Assembly: GCA_017416485.1 (NCBI GenBank)
Contig: JAFQCH010000042.1
Coordinates: forward strand, 1-64,000
Length of the DNA stretch: 64,000 bases
Origin: Clostridia bacterium
Lineage (GTDB): Bacteria; Bacillota; Clostridia; Oscillospirales; Acutalibacteraceae
Direction: 5' to 3'
Positions 6,811 to 16,156 of the stretch are shown here, in pieces. The position numbers and the translations under genes were made by a program. The notes beneath the pieces were generated by a model. The model saw only the letters and a program-made list of their open reading frames with translations. It had not been told where the DNA came from and did no database searches. Position 1 is the stretch's first letter. Every line of letters begins with the position of its first letter.

Positions 6811-7734
6811 TTGACCAAGATTTTTATTGACGGCAGTGCAGGCACAACGGGACTTCGAATCCATGAACGCCTGCTCGACCGCAAGGACATTACACTTATT
6901 ACGCTGACCGAAGAAAACCGCAAGGATGCCTCTGCACGCAAAGCAGCTCTCAACGAAGCGGACATTGCATTTTTGTGCCTGCCCGATGCGGCGGCGATTG
7001 AAGCGGTCAGTTTCATAGAAAACCCGAACACGGCAATCATTGACACCTCCACCGCACACCGCACGGCGGACGGCTGGATCTACGGTTTTGCCGAACTGCC
7101 GGGACAGAGAGAAAAAATCAGCTCCGCAAAGCGCATTGCAAACCCCGGTTGCCACGCAAGCGGATTTGTGGCATTGGTCGCACCGTTGACAAAAGCAGGG
7201 CTGCTCAGCAAAGATGCACTGCTCACCTGCTTTTCGCTGACAGGCTATTCGGGCGGCGGCAAAAAGATGATTGCAGAGTATGAAGATGCCGAACGGGATC
7301 CGCTTCTGGATGCCCCCCGTCAGTATGCACTCACACAGATGCACAAACACCTGCCCGAAACCAAACACCTTTGTGAACTTAATAATGCCCCTGTGTTCTG
7401 CCCCATTGTCGGCGCGTTTTACAGCGGCATGGAAGTCAGCGTACCCCTGTTTGCAAGTCAGATCAACGGCTCGATTGAAGACATCAAAGCGGTATACAAA
7501 AACCTTTACAACGGCCCGATCGTGCATTTTGTTGACAACGCAGGCGAAAGCGGATTTTTGTCTGCCAACGCACTTGCAGACAAGGACACGATGGAAATTT
7601 CCGTTCTCGGCAACAGCGACCGCATTCTGCTGACAGCTCGCTTTGACAACCTCGGCAAAGGCGCTTCGGGCGCCGCCATTCAGAACATGAACATTTTACT
7701 CGGTACGGACGAAACGTGCGGACTGAACATATAA
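6811..7734 (+). CDS. argC: N-acetyl-gamma-glutamyl-phosphate reductase (short type)
   Basis: Third step of arginine synthesis, NADPH-dependent reduction of N-acetylglutamyl phosphate to the semialdehyde, cytosolic. From TTG 6811 the protein is 307 residues, the length of the short ArgC type, and begins (M)TKIFIDGSAGTTGLRI, the usual dinucleotide-binding start. The catalytic Cys is C114 in ANPGCHASG. TTG is preferred because AGAAGG (6798-6803) sits 8 bases before it; the in-frame ATG at 6793 has no ribosome site, and longer starts overlap the promoter. First gene of argC-argJ-argB-argD, all on the plus strand with short gaps. Very secure. Confidence 0.95.
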   Translation: MTKIFIDGSAGTTGLRIHERLLDRKDITLITLTEENRKDASARKAALNEADIAFLCLPDAAAIEAVSFIENPNTAIIDTSTAHRTADGWIYGFAELPGQREKISSAKRIANPGCHASGFVALVAPLTKAGLLSKDALLTCFSLTGYSGGGKKMIAEYEDAERDPLLDAPRQYALTQMHKHLPETKHLCELNNAPVFCPIVGAFYSGMEVSVPLFASQINGSIEDIKAVYKNLYNGPIVHFVDNAGESGFLSANALADKDTMEISVLGNSDRILLTARFDNLGKGASGAAIQNMNILLGTDETCGLNI

Positions 7735-7748
7735 AAGGAGAAACAACC

Positions 7749-8963
7749 ATGCAACTTATTTCAGGCGGCGTTTGCGCCGCAAAAGGATTCAAGGCCGCGG
7801 GCATTCACTGCGGTATCCGCAAAAACCGTACCAAAAAAGACCTCGCATTGCTTGTAAGCGATGTGCCCGCATCTGCGGCGGCTCTTTACACCACCAACCT
7901 CGTTAAGGGTGCTCCGCTGACGGTTACAAAAGAACACATTGCCGACGGCATTGCACAAGCCGTCATCTGCAATTCGGGCAATGCCAACACCTGCAACGCA
8001 GACGGCATTGAAATTGCAGAAAAGATGAGCGATCTCACGGCAGAAGCACTCGGCATCAGGGCAAGTGACATCGTGGTTGCATCCACGGGTGTGATCGGTC
8101 AGCCTCTGTGCATCGACCCCATTGCGGCGGCTTTACCTGCCCTTGCAGAAAACCTCAATTACGAAGGCAGTCCCGATGCAGCAGAAGCCATTATGACCAC
8201 CGACACCATCGACAAGCAAGTGGCAGTCGAATTCACCCTCGGCGGAAAAGTCTGCCGTCTCGGCGGCATTGCAAAGGGCAGCGGCATGATCCACCCCAAC
8301 ATGGCAACCATGCTCGTGTTCCTCACCACGGATGCCGCTATTGACAGCAAACTTTTACACAAAGCACTGCACAGCGACATTTCCGATACTTTCAACATGC
8401 TCTCCATTGACGGCGACACATCCACCAACGACATGGTCTGCATCCTTGCGAACGGCATGGCAGGAAACGAAAAAATCACCGAAGAAAACGAAGATTTTGC
8501 AACTTTCATGAAAGCACTCAACACCGTGACCGTTCAGCTTTGCAAGCTCGTTGCGGGCGACGGCGAAGGCGCAACAAAACTGCTTGAATGCCTTGTTTCG
8601 GGTGCAAAAGAAAAGCAGATTGCAAAAACGGTTGCTAAGAGTGTTATCTGTTCTTCCCTGCTGAAAGCCGCCATGTTCGGTTCGGATGCAAACTGGGGCA
8701 GAGTGCTGTGCGCCATCGGCTACAGCGGAGCACAGGTGGATGTTAACAAAATCGACGTTGCATTCCGTTCCGCAAAGGGCACCATCGAAGTCTGCAAAGA
8801 CGGTGCGGGCATTGACTTCTCGGAGGAAATTGCAAAGGAAATCCTGCTCGAAAAAGAAATCGAAATTCTTGTCAACCTCAATGACGGTGATGCAAATGCC
8901 TGCGCATGGGGTTGTGACCTGACTTACGATTACGTAAAAATCAACGGCGACTACCGCACTTAA
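7749..8963 (+). CDS. argJ: Glutamate N-acetyltransferase / amino-acid acetyltransferase
   Basis: Recycles the acetyl group from N-acetylornithine to glutamate; in bifunctional forms also uses acetyl-CoA. 404 residues from ATG 7749 after AAAGGAG. The precursor self-cleaves before the nucleophilic Thr in HPNMATMLV (T187), giving alpha and beta subunits; the GGIAKGSGMI segment before it is typical. Whether it is mono- or bifunctional cannot be read, but no argA or argE is present in the window. Gap to argC 14 bases, to argB 13, consistent with one transcript. Confidence 0.96.
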   Translation: MQLISGGVCAAKGFKAAGIHCGIRKNRTKKDLALLVSDVPASAAALYTTNLVKGAPLTVTKEHIADGIAQAVICNSGNANTCNADGIEIAEKMSDLTAEALGIRASDIVVASTGVIGQPLCIDPIAAALPALAENLNYEGSPDAAEAIMTTDTIDKQVAVEFTLGGKVCRLGGIAKGSGMIHPNMATMLVFLTTDAAIDSKLLHKALHSDISDTFNMLSIDGDTSTNDMVCILANGMAGNEKITEENEDFATFMKALNTVTVQLCKLVAGDGEGATKLLECLVSGAKEKQIAKTVAKSVICSSLLKAAMFGSDANWGRVLCAIGYSGAQVDVNKIDVAFRSAKGTIEVCKDGAGIDFSEEIAKEILLEKEIEILVNLNDGDANACAWGCDLTYDYVKINGDYRT

Positions 8964-8976
8964 TAAAGAGGATATC

Positions 8977-9846
8977 ATGGAAAATCATTTTTCAAACAAA
9001 CAACGCGCTGAAGTGCTGACACAGGCACTTCCTTACATCAAACGCCACAACGGCAAAGTCATCTGCGTCAAATACGGCGGCAATGCCATGGTGAATGACG
9101 AGCTCAAGCACCAGGTCATGGAAGACATTGTTCTTCTGTGGCTCATCGGTGTCAAGATCGTGCTCATTCACGGCGGCGGCCCCGAAATCAACGAAGTGAT
9201 GGACAAATTCGGCAAAAAGCCCGTTTTTGTGGACGGACTTCGCGTGACAGACAAGGAAACCGTAGACATCGTGCAGATGGTGCTTGCCGGAAAGGTCAAC
9301 AAAACACTCGTTAACCTGCTTGAATCCTACGGCGGCAAAGCCATGGGGATTTCGGGTATTGACGGCAGAATGATCGAAGCCGAAGTCAAGGACGAAAGAT
9401 TGGGCTATGTCGGCAAAATCAAAAAAATCCACATCAAGCCCGTGCAGGATCTGCTTGAAAAGGGCTATATTCCCGTTATTTCCACCGTCGGCTGTGACAG
9501 ACAGGGCAACACCTACAACATCAACGGCGACACCGCCGCCGCACACATCGCGGGTGCCCTCGGTGCGGAACGTCTGATTATGATGACCGACATTGCAGGC
9601 ATTCTGCGTGACAAGGACGACCCGTCCACCCTCATTCCCGATGTCACCATCGAAGAAGCAAAAAAACTGCACGAAGAAGGCATCATCTCGGGCGGTATGA
9701 TCCCGAAAGTCGATTGCTGTATTGAAGCAATCAAAGAAGGGGTCAAGAATGTTATCATCATGGACGGCAGAATCCCGCATTCGATCCTCATGGAACTGCT
9801 GACCGATGAAGGCGCAGGTACCATGGTTATGGAGGAAAGAAAATGA
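8977..9846 (+). CDS. argB: Acetylglutamate kinase
   Basis: Phosphorylates N-acetylglutamate, the usual feedback-controlled step of the cyclic arginine pathway. 289 residues, normal length. Amino-acid-kinase fold motifs: VKYGGNAM near residue 30, IHGGGPEI near 65, the late INGDTAAAHIAGALGAERLI and ISGGMIPKVDCC. An N-terminal helix of about 20 residues before the kinase core (SNKQRAEVLTQALPYI) resembles that of arginine-inhibited hexameric enzymes, so feedback inhibition is likely (inference). AGAGG precedes the ATG. Its last codons overlap the argD start by 4 bases. Confidence 0.96.
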   Translation: MENHFSNKQRAEVLTQALPYIKRHNGKVICVKYGGNAMVNDELKHQVMEDIVLLWLIGVKIVLIHGGGPEINEVMDKFGKKPVFVDGLRVTDKETVDIVQMVLAGKVNKTLVNLLESYGGKAMGISGIDGRMIEAEVKDERLGYVGKIKKIHIKPVQDLLEKGYIPVISTVGCDRQGNTYNINGDTAAAHIAGALGAERLIMMTDIAGILRDKDDPSTLIPDVTIEEAKKLHEEGIISGGMIPKVDCCIEAIKEGVKNVIIMDGRIPHSILMELLTDEGAGTMVMEERK

Positions 9847-11009
9847 GCAATCTGCAAACAATTGATAAACAATATGTAGCCAATACATACGCCCGTTTCC
9901 CCGTGGAAATCGCCTCGGGCAAGGGCTCGGTGCTGATTGACACAGACGGCAAAGAATACATCGACATGGGTTCAGGGATTGCCGTTACAAGTTTCGGGCA
10001 GGGCGACGAAGTGTGGCTGAAAGCCGTGACCGAGCAGCTCGGTAAGGTGCAGCACACTTCCAATCTTTATTACACCGAACCCTGCGCAAAGCTCGCACAG
10101 CTTTTGTGCGAAAAAACAGGAATGAAAAAGGTCTTTTTCGGCAATTCGGGTGCGGAAGCCAACGAATGCGCCATCAAGGTTGCCCGCAAATATGCACAGG
10201 ATAAGAAAGGTGCCGAATACAGCACCGTTATCACCCTTGAAAACAGTTTTCACGGCAGAACGCTGACTACCCTTTCCGCAACGGGTCAGGAACATTACCA
10301 CGAATTGTTTAACCCGCTGACCCCGGGTTTTGTTCACACACCTGCCAACGATTTTGAAGCCCTGCAAGAATTGGCATTAAAAGAAAAAACCGCAGGTATT
10401 ATGATGGAAATCGTGCAGGGTGAGGGCGGTGTTATCGCTCTTGATGCCGACTTCGTCAAAGCGGTTGCCGCTTTCTGCAAGAAGCAAGACATTGTGCTTG
10501 TCATCGACGAAGTGCAGACAGGCAACGGCAGAACGGGTGCAATGTATGCCTATATGCACTACGGCATTGAGCCCGATGTCGTCACCACGGCAAAGGGCTT
10601 GGGCGGCGGATTGCCCATCGGTGCGGCACTGCTCGGCGAAAAGGTTGAAAATGTGCTCGGATTCGGCGACCACGGTTCCACATTCGGCGGCAATCCCGTC
10701 TGCTGTGCGGGTGCGGTGAGCATCGTGGAACGCCTGAATGAAGATTTCCTCAAGCAAGTCAAAGCCAAAAGCGAAAAAATCTTCACTGCCCTGCAAGGCG
10801 CTTCGGGTGTAAAATCCGTTTCGGGCCTGGGTCTTATGATCGGCATTGAAACCGAAAAAAGTGCAAAGGATGTTGTGGCAGAGTGCATGGCAAACGGTGT
10901 GCTGTGCCTGACAGCAAAGACCAAAGTTCGTCTTCTGCCGCCGCTGAACATCCCCGAAGACAAACTCGACAAAGCAATCGAAATTATTAAGACAGCCTGT
11001 GCAGTGTAA
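9843..11009 (+). CDS. argD: Acetylornithine aminotransferase
   Basis: PLP enzyme converting N-acetylglutamate semialdehyde to N-acetylornithine. 388 residues, class III aminotransferase: NSGAEANECAIK near 101, IDEVQTGNGRTG with D222 contacting the PLP ring, and TTAKGLGGGLPIG with the Schiff-base lysine K251. The ATG overlaps the argB stop (ATGA), and GGAGG lies inside the end of argB, indicating translational coupling. A hairpin without T-run overlaps the stop (10994-11018). Downstream arg genes (argF, argG, argH) are not in the window. Confidence 0.95.
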   Translation: MSNLQTIDKQYVANTYARFPVEIASGKGSVLIDTDGKEYIDMGSGIAVTSFGQGDEVWLKAVTEQLGKVQHTSNLYYTEPCAKLAQLLCEKTGMKKVFFGNSGAEANECAIKVARKYAQDKKGAEYSTVITLENSFHGRTLTTLSATGQEHYHELFNPLTPGFVHTPANDFEALQELALKEKTAGIMMEIVQGEGGVIALDADFVKAVAAFCKKQDIVLVIDEVQTGNGRTGAMYAYMHYGIEPDVVTTAKGLGGGLPIGAALLGEKVENVLGFGDHGSTFGGNPVCCAGAVSIVERLNEDFLKQVKAKSEKIFTALQGASGVKSVSGLGLMIGIETEKSAKDVVAECMANGVLCLTAKTKVRLLPPLNIPEDKLDKAIEIIKTACAV

Positions 11010-11018
11010 GCACAGGCT
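10994..11018 (+). other. Hairpin overlapping argD stop codon
   Basis: AGCCTGTGC (10994-11002) pairs with GCACAGGCT (11010-11018). There is no T-run, so I do not call it a terminator. It could stabilise the arg transcript end or cause partial pausing before the GH106-like gene. Confidence 0.4.
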
Positions 11019-11047
11019 CATTCTGCTTATATAAGGGAGGAATCAAA

Positions 11048-14000
11048 ATGCTTTACAAGAAAAATACCACCCCGGCATTAACGGATGAACTCTTTAAAAA
11101 TCCGACTTCCGAATACCGCGGAACACCGTTCTGGGCCTGGAACAGCGACCTGAAAAGCGAAGAACTGCAAAGACAGATTGAAGTATTCAAAAAAATGGGC
11201 TTGGGCGGTTTCCACATGCACGTGCGCACGGGTATGTCCACCAATTACCTGTCCGACGACTTCATGGGTCTTATCAAGGACTGCGTGAAAAAGGCAGAAC
11301 AGGAAGATATGCTCGCCTGGCTGTATGATGAAGACCGTTGGCCGTCGGGTGCGGCAGGCGGACTTGTCACCAAAGATGAGCAGTACCGTGCACGTTGCCT
11401 GCTGATGACAACCGAGCCCTGCGAAGAAGTAGCGGAAGATTCCAAGTTCATGGATTCGCGATCCGAGGGCAGCCGTGACGGCAAGGGTCATCTGATCACC
11501 TGCTATGATGTTGTGCTGGATAAGGACGGCTTTTTGCAGTCCTACAAGCAGATCGGCGAAAAAGACGAAGCCGAGGGCACAAAGTGGTATGCCTATTTAA
11601 AAATCCATGCCCCCTCCCCGTGGTACAACAATCAGACCTATCTTGACACCCTCAACCCGAAAGCCGTCCAACGTTTTGTGGAAGTGACCCACGAACGCTA
11701 CAAAGAAACCGTCGGCGACAGCTTCGGCACCACCATTCCGTCCATTTTTACGGATGAACCGCAGTTCACCCGCAAGCAGTTGCTTGACAATTCCACCGAC
11801 ACGGACGACATCTTCATGCCGTGGACGGATGACATCCCCGAAACATTCAAAAAACAGTATAATGAAGACCTGCTTGCCCACCTGCCCGAACTGTTCTGGG
11901 AACTGCCCGACGGCAAGGTAAGTATTATCCGTTACCATTACCATGACCACATTGCAGAGCGTTTTGCTTCTGCTTTCGCTGATGTGTGCGGTAATTGGTG
12001 CCGCAAAAACGGCATTGCACTGACAGGCCACATGATGGAAGAACCCACCCTCGAAAGCCAGACGGCGGCACTCGGCGAAGCCATGCGTTCTTACCGCGGC
12101 TTTGACCTGCCCGGCATTGACATGCTGTGTGCCGGCTTTGAATTCACCACCGCCAAGCAGACGCAATCCGCCGTGCATCAGTTCGGCAGAGAAGGAATGC
12201 TCAGTGAACTGTACGGCGTTACGGGATGGGACTATGATTTCCGCGGCTACAAGCTGCACGGCGACTGGCAGGCATGCCTTGGTGTCACCATCCGTGTACC
12301 GCATCTTTCATGGTATGCCATGGGCGGTGAAGCAAAGCGTGACTACCCCGCATCCATTCACTATCAGTCCCCGTGGTGGGAGGAATTCTCGGTTCTCGAA
12401 AACCACTTTGCCCGTGTGAATACCGCGATGACAAGAGGCAAGCCCGTTGTCAAAGTCGGCGTGATTCATCCAGTTGAAAGCTTCTGGTTGCGTTGGGGAC
12501 CCAATGACAAGACGGCATTGCTTCGTGACAACATGGATGCAAAATTCCGCAATGTGACCGATTGGCTGTTAAAGGGAAGCATCGACTTCAACTTCATCAG
12601 CGAATCGCTGTTCCCCACCCTTTGCGAAAATGCAACAGCCCCTCTGCAGGTCGGCAAAATGGCTTACGATGCTATTGTTGTGCCCGATTGCGAAACCTTA
12701 AGAAGCACCACCCTCGACCGTCTGGAAGCCTTCCGCAAGGCAGGCGGCAAGCTCATTTTCATGGGCAGTGCACCGAAGTTTGAAGACGGTGTGCCGAGTG
12801 AACGCGGCAAAAAACTGTTCAGCGAATCCGTCTGCATTTCCTATGACCGTGCAGAGCTTCTGACCGTGCTTGACGAAAACCGTACCCTCGCCATCCGCGA
12901 TCAGGACGGCTCTTTGGCAGAAGGTTTCATCTATCAACTCAGAGAAGACAATGATTGCAACTGGCTGTTCATCAGCCGTTGCTGTGAACCCTATAACAAA
13001 TCCGTCTGCCGTGACCACGACCTGATGTTGCAACTTAACGGCGAATGGACTCCCGTAGTGTATGACACGCAAAACGGCACGCAGTATGCCATCGACTGCG
13101 AATACAAAAACGGCAAAACCGTCATTCTCAAGACATTGTTTGACTATGACAGCCTGCTCCTCAAGCTCATTCCCGGAAAAGCGGAAACAGCGGTCTGCGC
13201 ACAAGCAATGCCCGTTGCAATCAAGCAGGTTGCACTTCCTGCAAGCGTTCCCTACACCCTTTCCGAACACAACGTCCTTCTGCTCGACATGGCAGAATTT
13301 GCGTTCGACGGCGGCGAGTTTGAAGCGGAAGAAGAAATTCTTCGTCTTGACAACATCGTGCGCAAGCAGCTCGGCTTCAAGGAACGCGGCGGCGGTGTTG
13401 CACAGCCGTGGGTGCTCGAAAAAGAAGAACTCACCCACACCATTTCACTTCGTTTTAACTTTGAAAGCGAAATCGACTACAAAGGTGCGCTTCTTGCTCT
13501 CGAAGATGCCGAAAAAGCAGAAATCACATTCAACGGCGAATCCGTTTCCAATGAAATCACGGGCTGGTATGTAGACAAAGAAATCAAGACCGTCAAACTG
13601 CCTGCCATCCGCAAAGGTACAAACACCCTTGTTGTGACCGTGCCCATCGGAGAGACCACCAACACCGAATGGTGCTATATTCTCGGCAATTTCGGAGTCA
13701 AGGTACTCGGCACGGAAAAGGTAATTACAACTTTGCCCGAAAAACTGTATTTCGGTGCGATTCAGAATCAGGGACTTCCCTTCTACGGCGGCAATGTGAC
13801 CTACCACCTGACCGCCGAAGGCAATGCGTTTTCCATTGAAGCAACCCGTTACATGGGCACGCTGATGAAAGTTTGTGTAGACGGCGAAGAAAAAGGCAAG
13901 ATCATTTATCCGCCTTATAAACTCATCCTCAAAGACCTCGGAAACGGGGTACACAATATTGACATCACCCTGTTCGGCAACCGCTTCAACAGTTTCGGCC

Positions 14001-14137
14001 CCGTGCACTTAAGCAACAACAAGCATTCCTGGCACGGCCCCGACACATGGAGAACTCGTGGCTGCACATGGAGCTACGAATATGTGCTTCGTGATGTGGG
14101 GATTCTCACAAGACCCGTTCTTTGGGAAGTAAAATAA
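11048..14137 (+). CDS. Large GH106-like glycoside hydrolase
   Basis: 1029 residues, no signal peptide, so cytosolic. The start region (EYRGTPFWAWNSDLKSEELQ, GFHMHVRTGM, AWLYDEDRWPSGAAGG, residues about 22-110) is the hallmark of the alpha-L-rhamnosidase GH106-type family and its relatives: a TIM barrel with carboxylates in YDEDRWPSG and TGHMMEEPT. The middle has a glutamine-amidotransferase-like region (DAIVVPDCETL, GGKLIFMGSAP); the C-terminus (about 780-1029) is beta-rich galactose-binding-like. Ribosome site AAGGGAGG. It follows argD by 38 bases, possibly by readthrough. Likely acts on oligosaccharides imported from host or plant glycans; substrate uncertain. Confidence 0.8.
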   Translation: MLYKKNTTPALTDELFKNPTSEYRGTPFWAWNSDLKSEELQRQIEVFKKMGLGGFHMHVRTGMSTNYLSDDFMGLIKDCVKKAEQEDMLAWLYDEDRWPSGAAGGLVTKDEQYRARCLLMTTEPCEEVAEDSKFMDSRSEGSRDGKGHLITCYDVVLDKDGFLQSYKQIGEKDEAEGTKWYAYLKIHAPSPWYNNQTYLDTLNPKAVQRFVEVTHERYKETVGDSFGTTIPSIFTDEPQFTRKQLLDNSTDTDDIFMPWTDDIPETFKKQYNEDLLAHLPELFWELPDGKVSIIRYHYHDHIAERFASAFADVCGNWCRKNGIALTGHMMEEPTLESQTAALGEAMRSYRGFDLPGIDMLCAGFEFTTAKQTQSAVHQFGREGMLSELYGVTGWDYDFRGYKLHGDWQACLGVTIRVPHLSWYAMGGEAKRDYPASIHYQSPWWEEFSVLENHFARVNTAMTRGKPVVKVGVIHPVESFWLRWGPNDKTALLRDNMDAKFRNVTDWLLKGSIDFNFISESLFPTLCENATAPLQVGKMAYDAIVVPDCETLRSTTLDRLEAFRKAGGKLIFMGSAPKFEDGVPSERGKKLFSESVCISYDRAELLTVLDENRTLAIRDQDGSLAEGFIYQLREDNDCNWLFISRCCEPYNKSVCRDHDLMLQLNGEWTPVVYDTQNGTQYAIDCEYKNGKTVILKTLFDYDSLLLKLIPGKAETAVCAQAMPVAIKQVALPASVPYTLSEHNVLLLDMAEFAFDGGEFEAEEEILRLDNIVRKQLGFKERGGGVAQPWVLEKEELTHTISLRFNFESEIDYKGALLALEDAEKAEITFNGESVSNEITGWYVDKEIKTVKLPAIRKGTNTLVVTVPIGETTNTEWCYILGNFGVKVLGTEKVITTLPEKLYFGAIQNQGLPFYGGNVTYHLTAEGNAFSIEATRYMGTLMKVCVDGEEKGKIIYPPYKLILKDLGNGVHNIDITLFGNRFNSFGPVHLSNNKHSWHGPDTWRTRGCTWSYEYVLRDVGILTRPVLWEVK

Positions 14138-14144
14138 AATTTTT

Positions 14145-14173
14145 GTTGCAAAAAAACAAAAGTATGCTATACT
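14145..14173 (+). promoter_or_regulatory. Promoter of mscL
   Basis: Extended -10 TGCTATACT (TATACT at 14168-14173) with a weak GTTGCA -35 17 bases upstream (14145-14150), right after the glycosidase stop. Confidence 0.5.
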
Positions 14174-14213
14174 GATTTTGTCGACAAATTTCAACAGAAA
14201 GTGAGTTATAATT

Positions 14214-14732
14214 ATGGCAGACAAGAAAAAAAGCACATTCATGAAAGATTTCAAAGCATTCATCACCAAGGGCAACATCATTGACATGGCAGTCGGTGTG
14301 GTCATCGGCGGCTCATTCGGTAAGATCGTTACGGGGCTTGTCAATTACATTATCAACCCCTTTGTAGCCATGTTCATGCAGGCAGGCAGCCTTGACAGCA
14401 TCAAAACCGTTATCAAGGAAGCCGAGCTCGATGCAACGGGGGCAGTGATTGCAGAAGAAGTTGCCATTCTTTGGGGCACATGGCTGCAGACCGTTATCGA
14501 CTTCCTGATCACCGCGTTCTGTATTTTCGTGGTGCTTCGCATCATCATGAACGTCAAGAACCGCTTTGAAAGCGAACAGATTGCCAAGGCTGAAGCCGAA
14601 GCCGCAGAAGCAAAGCTGAAGGCAGACGAAGAAGCCGCCGCACTCAAAGCCCGTCAGGATGCTCTCGAAGAAAGCACCCTCAAGCAGGCAGAATTGCTCG
14701 CCGAAATCCGCGACCTGCTGAAAAAACAATAA
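14214..14732 (+). CDS. mscL: Large-conductance mechanosensitive channel
   Basis: Homopentameric channel that opens under hypo-osmotic membrane tension. 172 residues, somewhat longer than the usual 130-150 because of an alanine/glutamate/lysine-rich cytoplasmic helix. N-terminal FMKDFKAFITKGNIIDMAVG and VVIGGSFGKIV form the amphipathic helix and pore-lining TM1 (about 20-48); TM2 is about residues 83-105 (TVIDFLITAFCIFVVLRIIM), followed by the coiled-coil C-terminal bundle (115-170). Own promoter upstream and a strong terminator downstream, so monocistronic. Confidence 0.96.
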   Translation: MADKKKSTFMKDFKAFITKGNIIDMAVGVVIGGSFGKIVTGLVNYIINPFVAMFMQAGSLDSIKTVIKEAELDATGAVIAEEVAILWGTWLQTVIDFLITAFCIFVVLRIIMNVKNRFESEQIAKAEAEAAEAKLKADEEAAALKARQDALEESTLKQAELLAEIRDLLKKQ

Positions 14733-14754
14733 AAAATATACATACCAAATATAT

Positions 14755-14790
14755 AAAGCGCACATCAGTGAATGTCCTGATGTGCGCTTT
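14755..14790. terminator. Bidirectional terminator after mscL
   Basis: AAAGCGCACATCAG (14755-14768) pairs perfectly with CTGATGTGCGCTTT (14777-14790), A-rich on one side and T-rich on the other. It serves mscL and the convergent small membrane gene. Confidence 0.9.
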
Positions 14791-14806
14791 ATTGTTTTAT
14801 TTGCTT

Positions 14807-15034
14807 TTATTTACAGAAGAATTTGAGCAGGGTCACCGCGCCGACAAGCATGCAAACGGGGGCAAGAATAACAAGTCCTGCACCGAGGGCAAGGCAGGTG
14901 ATGAGCAACGGGAGAGCAAGCACAAGCAGTGCAACGGCAATGATTTTTGCAGTACCCCATGCGAGTTTGAACGCAAGTTTGATGCACCAGAAAAACAAGG
15001 CAATGGACAGAACAAAAATAAGAATATCAAACAT
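14807..15034 (-). CDS. Small two- to three-helix membrane protein
   Basis: 75 residues, nearly all hydrophobic: MFDILIFVLSIALFFWCIKL, then an amphipathic GTAKIIAVALLVLALPLLI stretch and a third hydrophobic segment ending LLKFFCK. Good ribosome site (AAGGAGCG) before the ATG. Convergent with mscL; about 160 bases separate it from the GTPase gene end. Likely an integral membrane protein; I recognise no family. Confidence 0.7.
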   Translation of the reverse strand: MFDILIFVLSIALFFWCIKLAFKLAWGTAKIIAVALLVLALPLLITCLALGAGLVILAPVCMLVGAVTLLKFFCK

Positions 15035-15195
15035 GATTTTTCGCTCCTTTATGTAAAAAAGTTTTTTTGTTTTGTTGTGATTCTATTATACACAAAACAC
15101 CGGCAAAAGAAAACAGCAATATCTGCAAAAATAAAGGCTTGTTTTTTACAATAAGTGCAAAAACGGAACTGCAAAAGCACAGTTCCGTTTACAAT

Positions 15196-16155
15196 TTAAT
15201 AAAATGTTACAACTCTGTCGTCGCCTGTGAGGGGTTCGCAGGGGTCGGCTGAAATGCAGTTGAGAATCGGGCCGCGTCTGCCGTAAAGACGGCTGAATCG
15301 GATGTCGATTTTGGCAGTGAGCATGATCCACTGCGCATTTTCAATGGTGTCTGCATTTGCCCATTTGGTAACAAACCCGCAATAAGCAATGTCATCCGCA
15401 CAGCAGGTCATCACATGTCTGCCCGCAACAAACATTTTGTCGGGGAATTTGGGATTGGTGGCACACACGGCCTTGAATCGGATGGTCTTGCCGTCATACT
15501 TTTTCATGTCTTCCGTAATGTCCTGATACCACAGCGCAAAATCGCGGTCTTCGAGTTCAATCACGGGGGCGTTGATGTCAAACGGCATCGGATCAACGAT
15601 TTCATCGGGCTGAATGGAGCCGTCCGTAAATTCATACACGATTTCCGCACGGCGGGAAACCCCGCGCACGATTTTGTGGTAGGGCATGATATCCGCACCG
15701 TTGGGCACGCGGTTAAAAATGATACTATCGGCATTCTGCAATTTATCAAACACCAAAGAACGCATGTTTGCATTGTAGCTTACAATGGTGTTGGCATCAA
15801 AAAACAGCATATTCTGATACGGTACCCAGTTTTCGGGCATGGCATCGTAAAATGACTGCAACATCCACATGCCGTTGTATTCCACAAAGGCACGGGTTGC
15901 CCCCGTTTCACGCACAAAACGAGAGAGGTTTTCTTCCGTCAGGTCTTCAATATCCTCAATGACTCTTTTGAACACATTTGGAGAACTGAAACGGGAGGCA
16001 TCGTATTCTTCTTCGCCGTCTTCGCAGACGAGAAGCAGTGTTTTTTCGCCGGAATTCACACGTTTGTCCTGCAGAGTATCCTGCAAAAACAGGGTCTTTC
16101 CGCTTTCCAAAAAGCCTGTAAACAGATAGACGGGAAATTCTTTATTCTGTGCCAT
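15196..16155 (-). CDS. CobW-like P-loop GTPase fused to DUF1980-like domain
   Basis: 319 residues. The N-terminus has a P-loop GFLESGKT (14-21), a Walker-B-like LLLVCEDGEEEYD region and CobW-type topology, but lacks the CxCC motif of its neighbour. The C-terminal half (about 200-319: KKYDGKTIRFKAVC, MFVAGRHVMTCCADDIAYCG) resembles the DUF1980/TIGR03943 domain found with putative metal permeases, including the HVMTCC cysteine pair. ATG 16155 lies one base after the stop of the upstream GTPase, so translation is coupled. Probably the two form a metal (zinc) handling unit; biochemical role inferred only. Confidence 0.8.
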   Translation of the reverse strand: MAQNKEFPVYLFTGFLESGKTLFLQDTLQDKRVNSGEKTLLLVCEDGEEEYDASRFSSPNVFKRVIEDIEDLTEENLSRFVRETGATRAFVEYNGMWMLQSFYDAMPENWVPYQNMLFFDANTIVSYNANMRSLVFDKLQNADSIIFNRVPNGADIMPYHKIVRGVSRRAEIVYEFTDGSIQPDEIVDPMPFDINAPVIELEDRDFALWYQDITEDMKKYDGKTIRFKAVCATNPKFPDKMFVAGRHVMTCCADDIAYCGFVTKWANADTIENAQWIMLTAKIDIRFSRLYGRRGPILNCISADPCEPLTGDDRVVTFY

Positions 16156-16156
16156 A

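Noticed and set aside
10994..11018. Hairpin at the argD stop as an intrinsic terminator
   Set aside because: No T-run follows and the next gene begins only 30 bases later; recorded only as a structure.
12630..12645. AATGCAACAGCCCCT matching the inverted-repeat ends of the 4478-4705 element
   Set aside because: It lies in frame within the GH106-like gene (encoding NATAPL), without a partner repeat; chance match.
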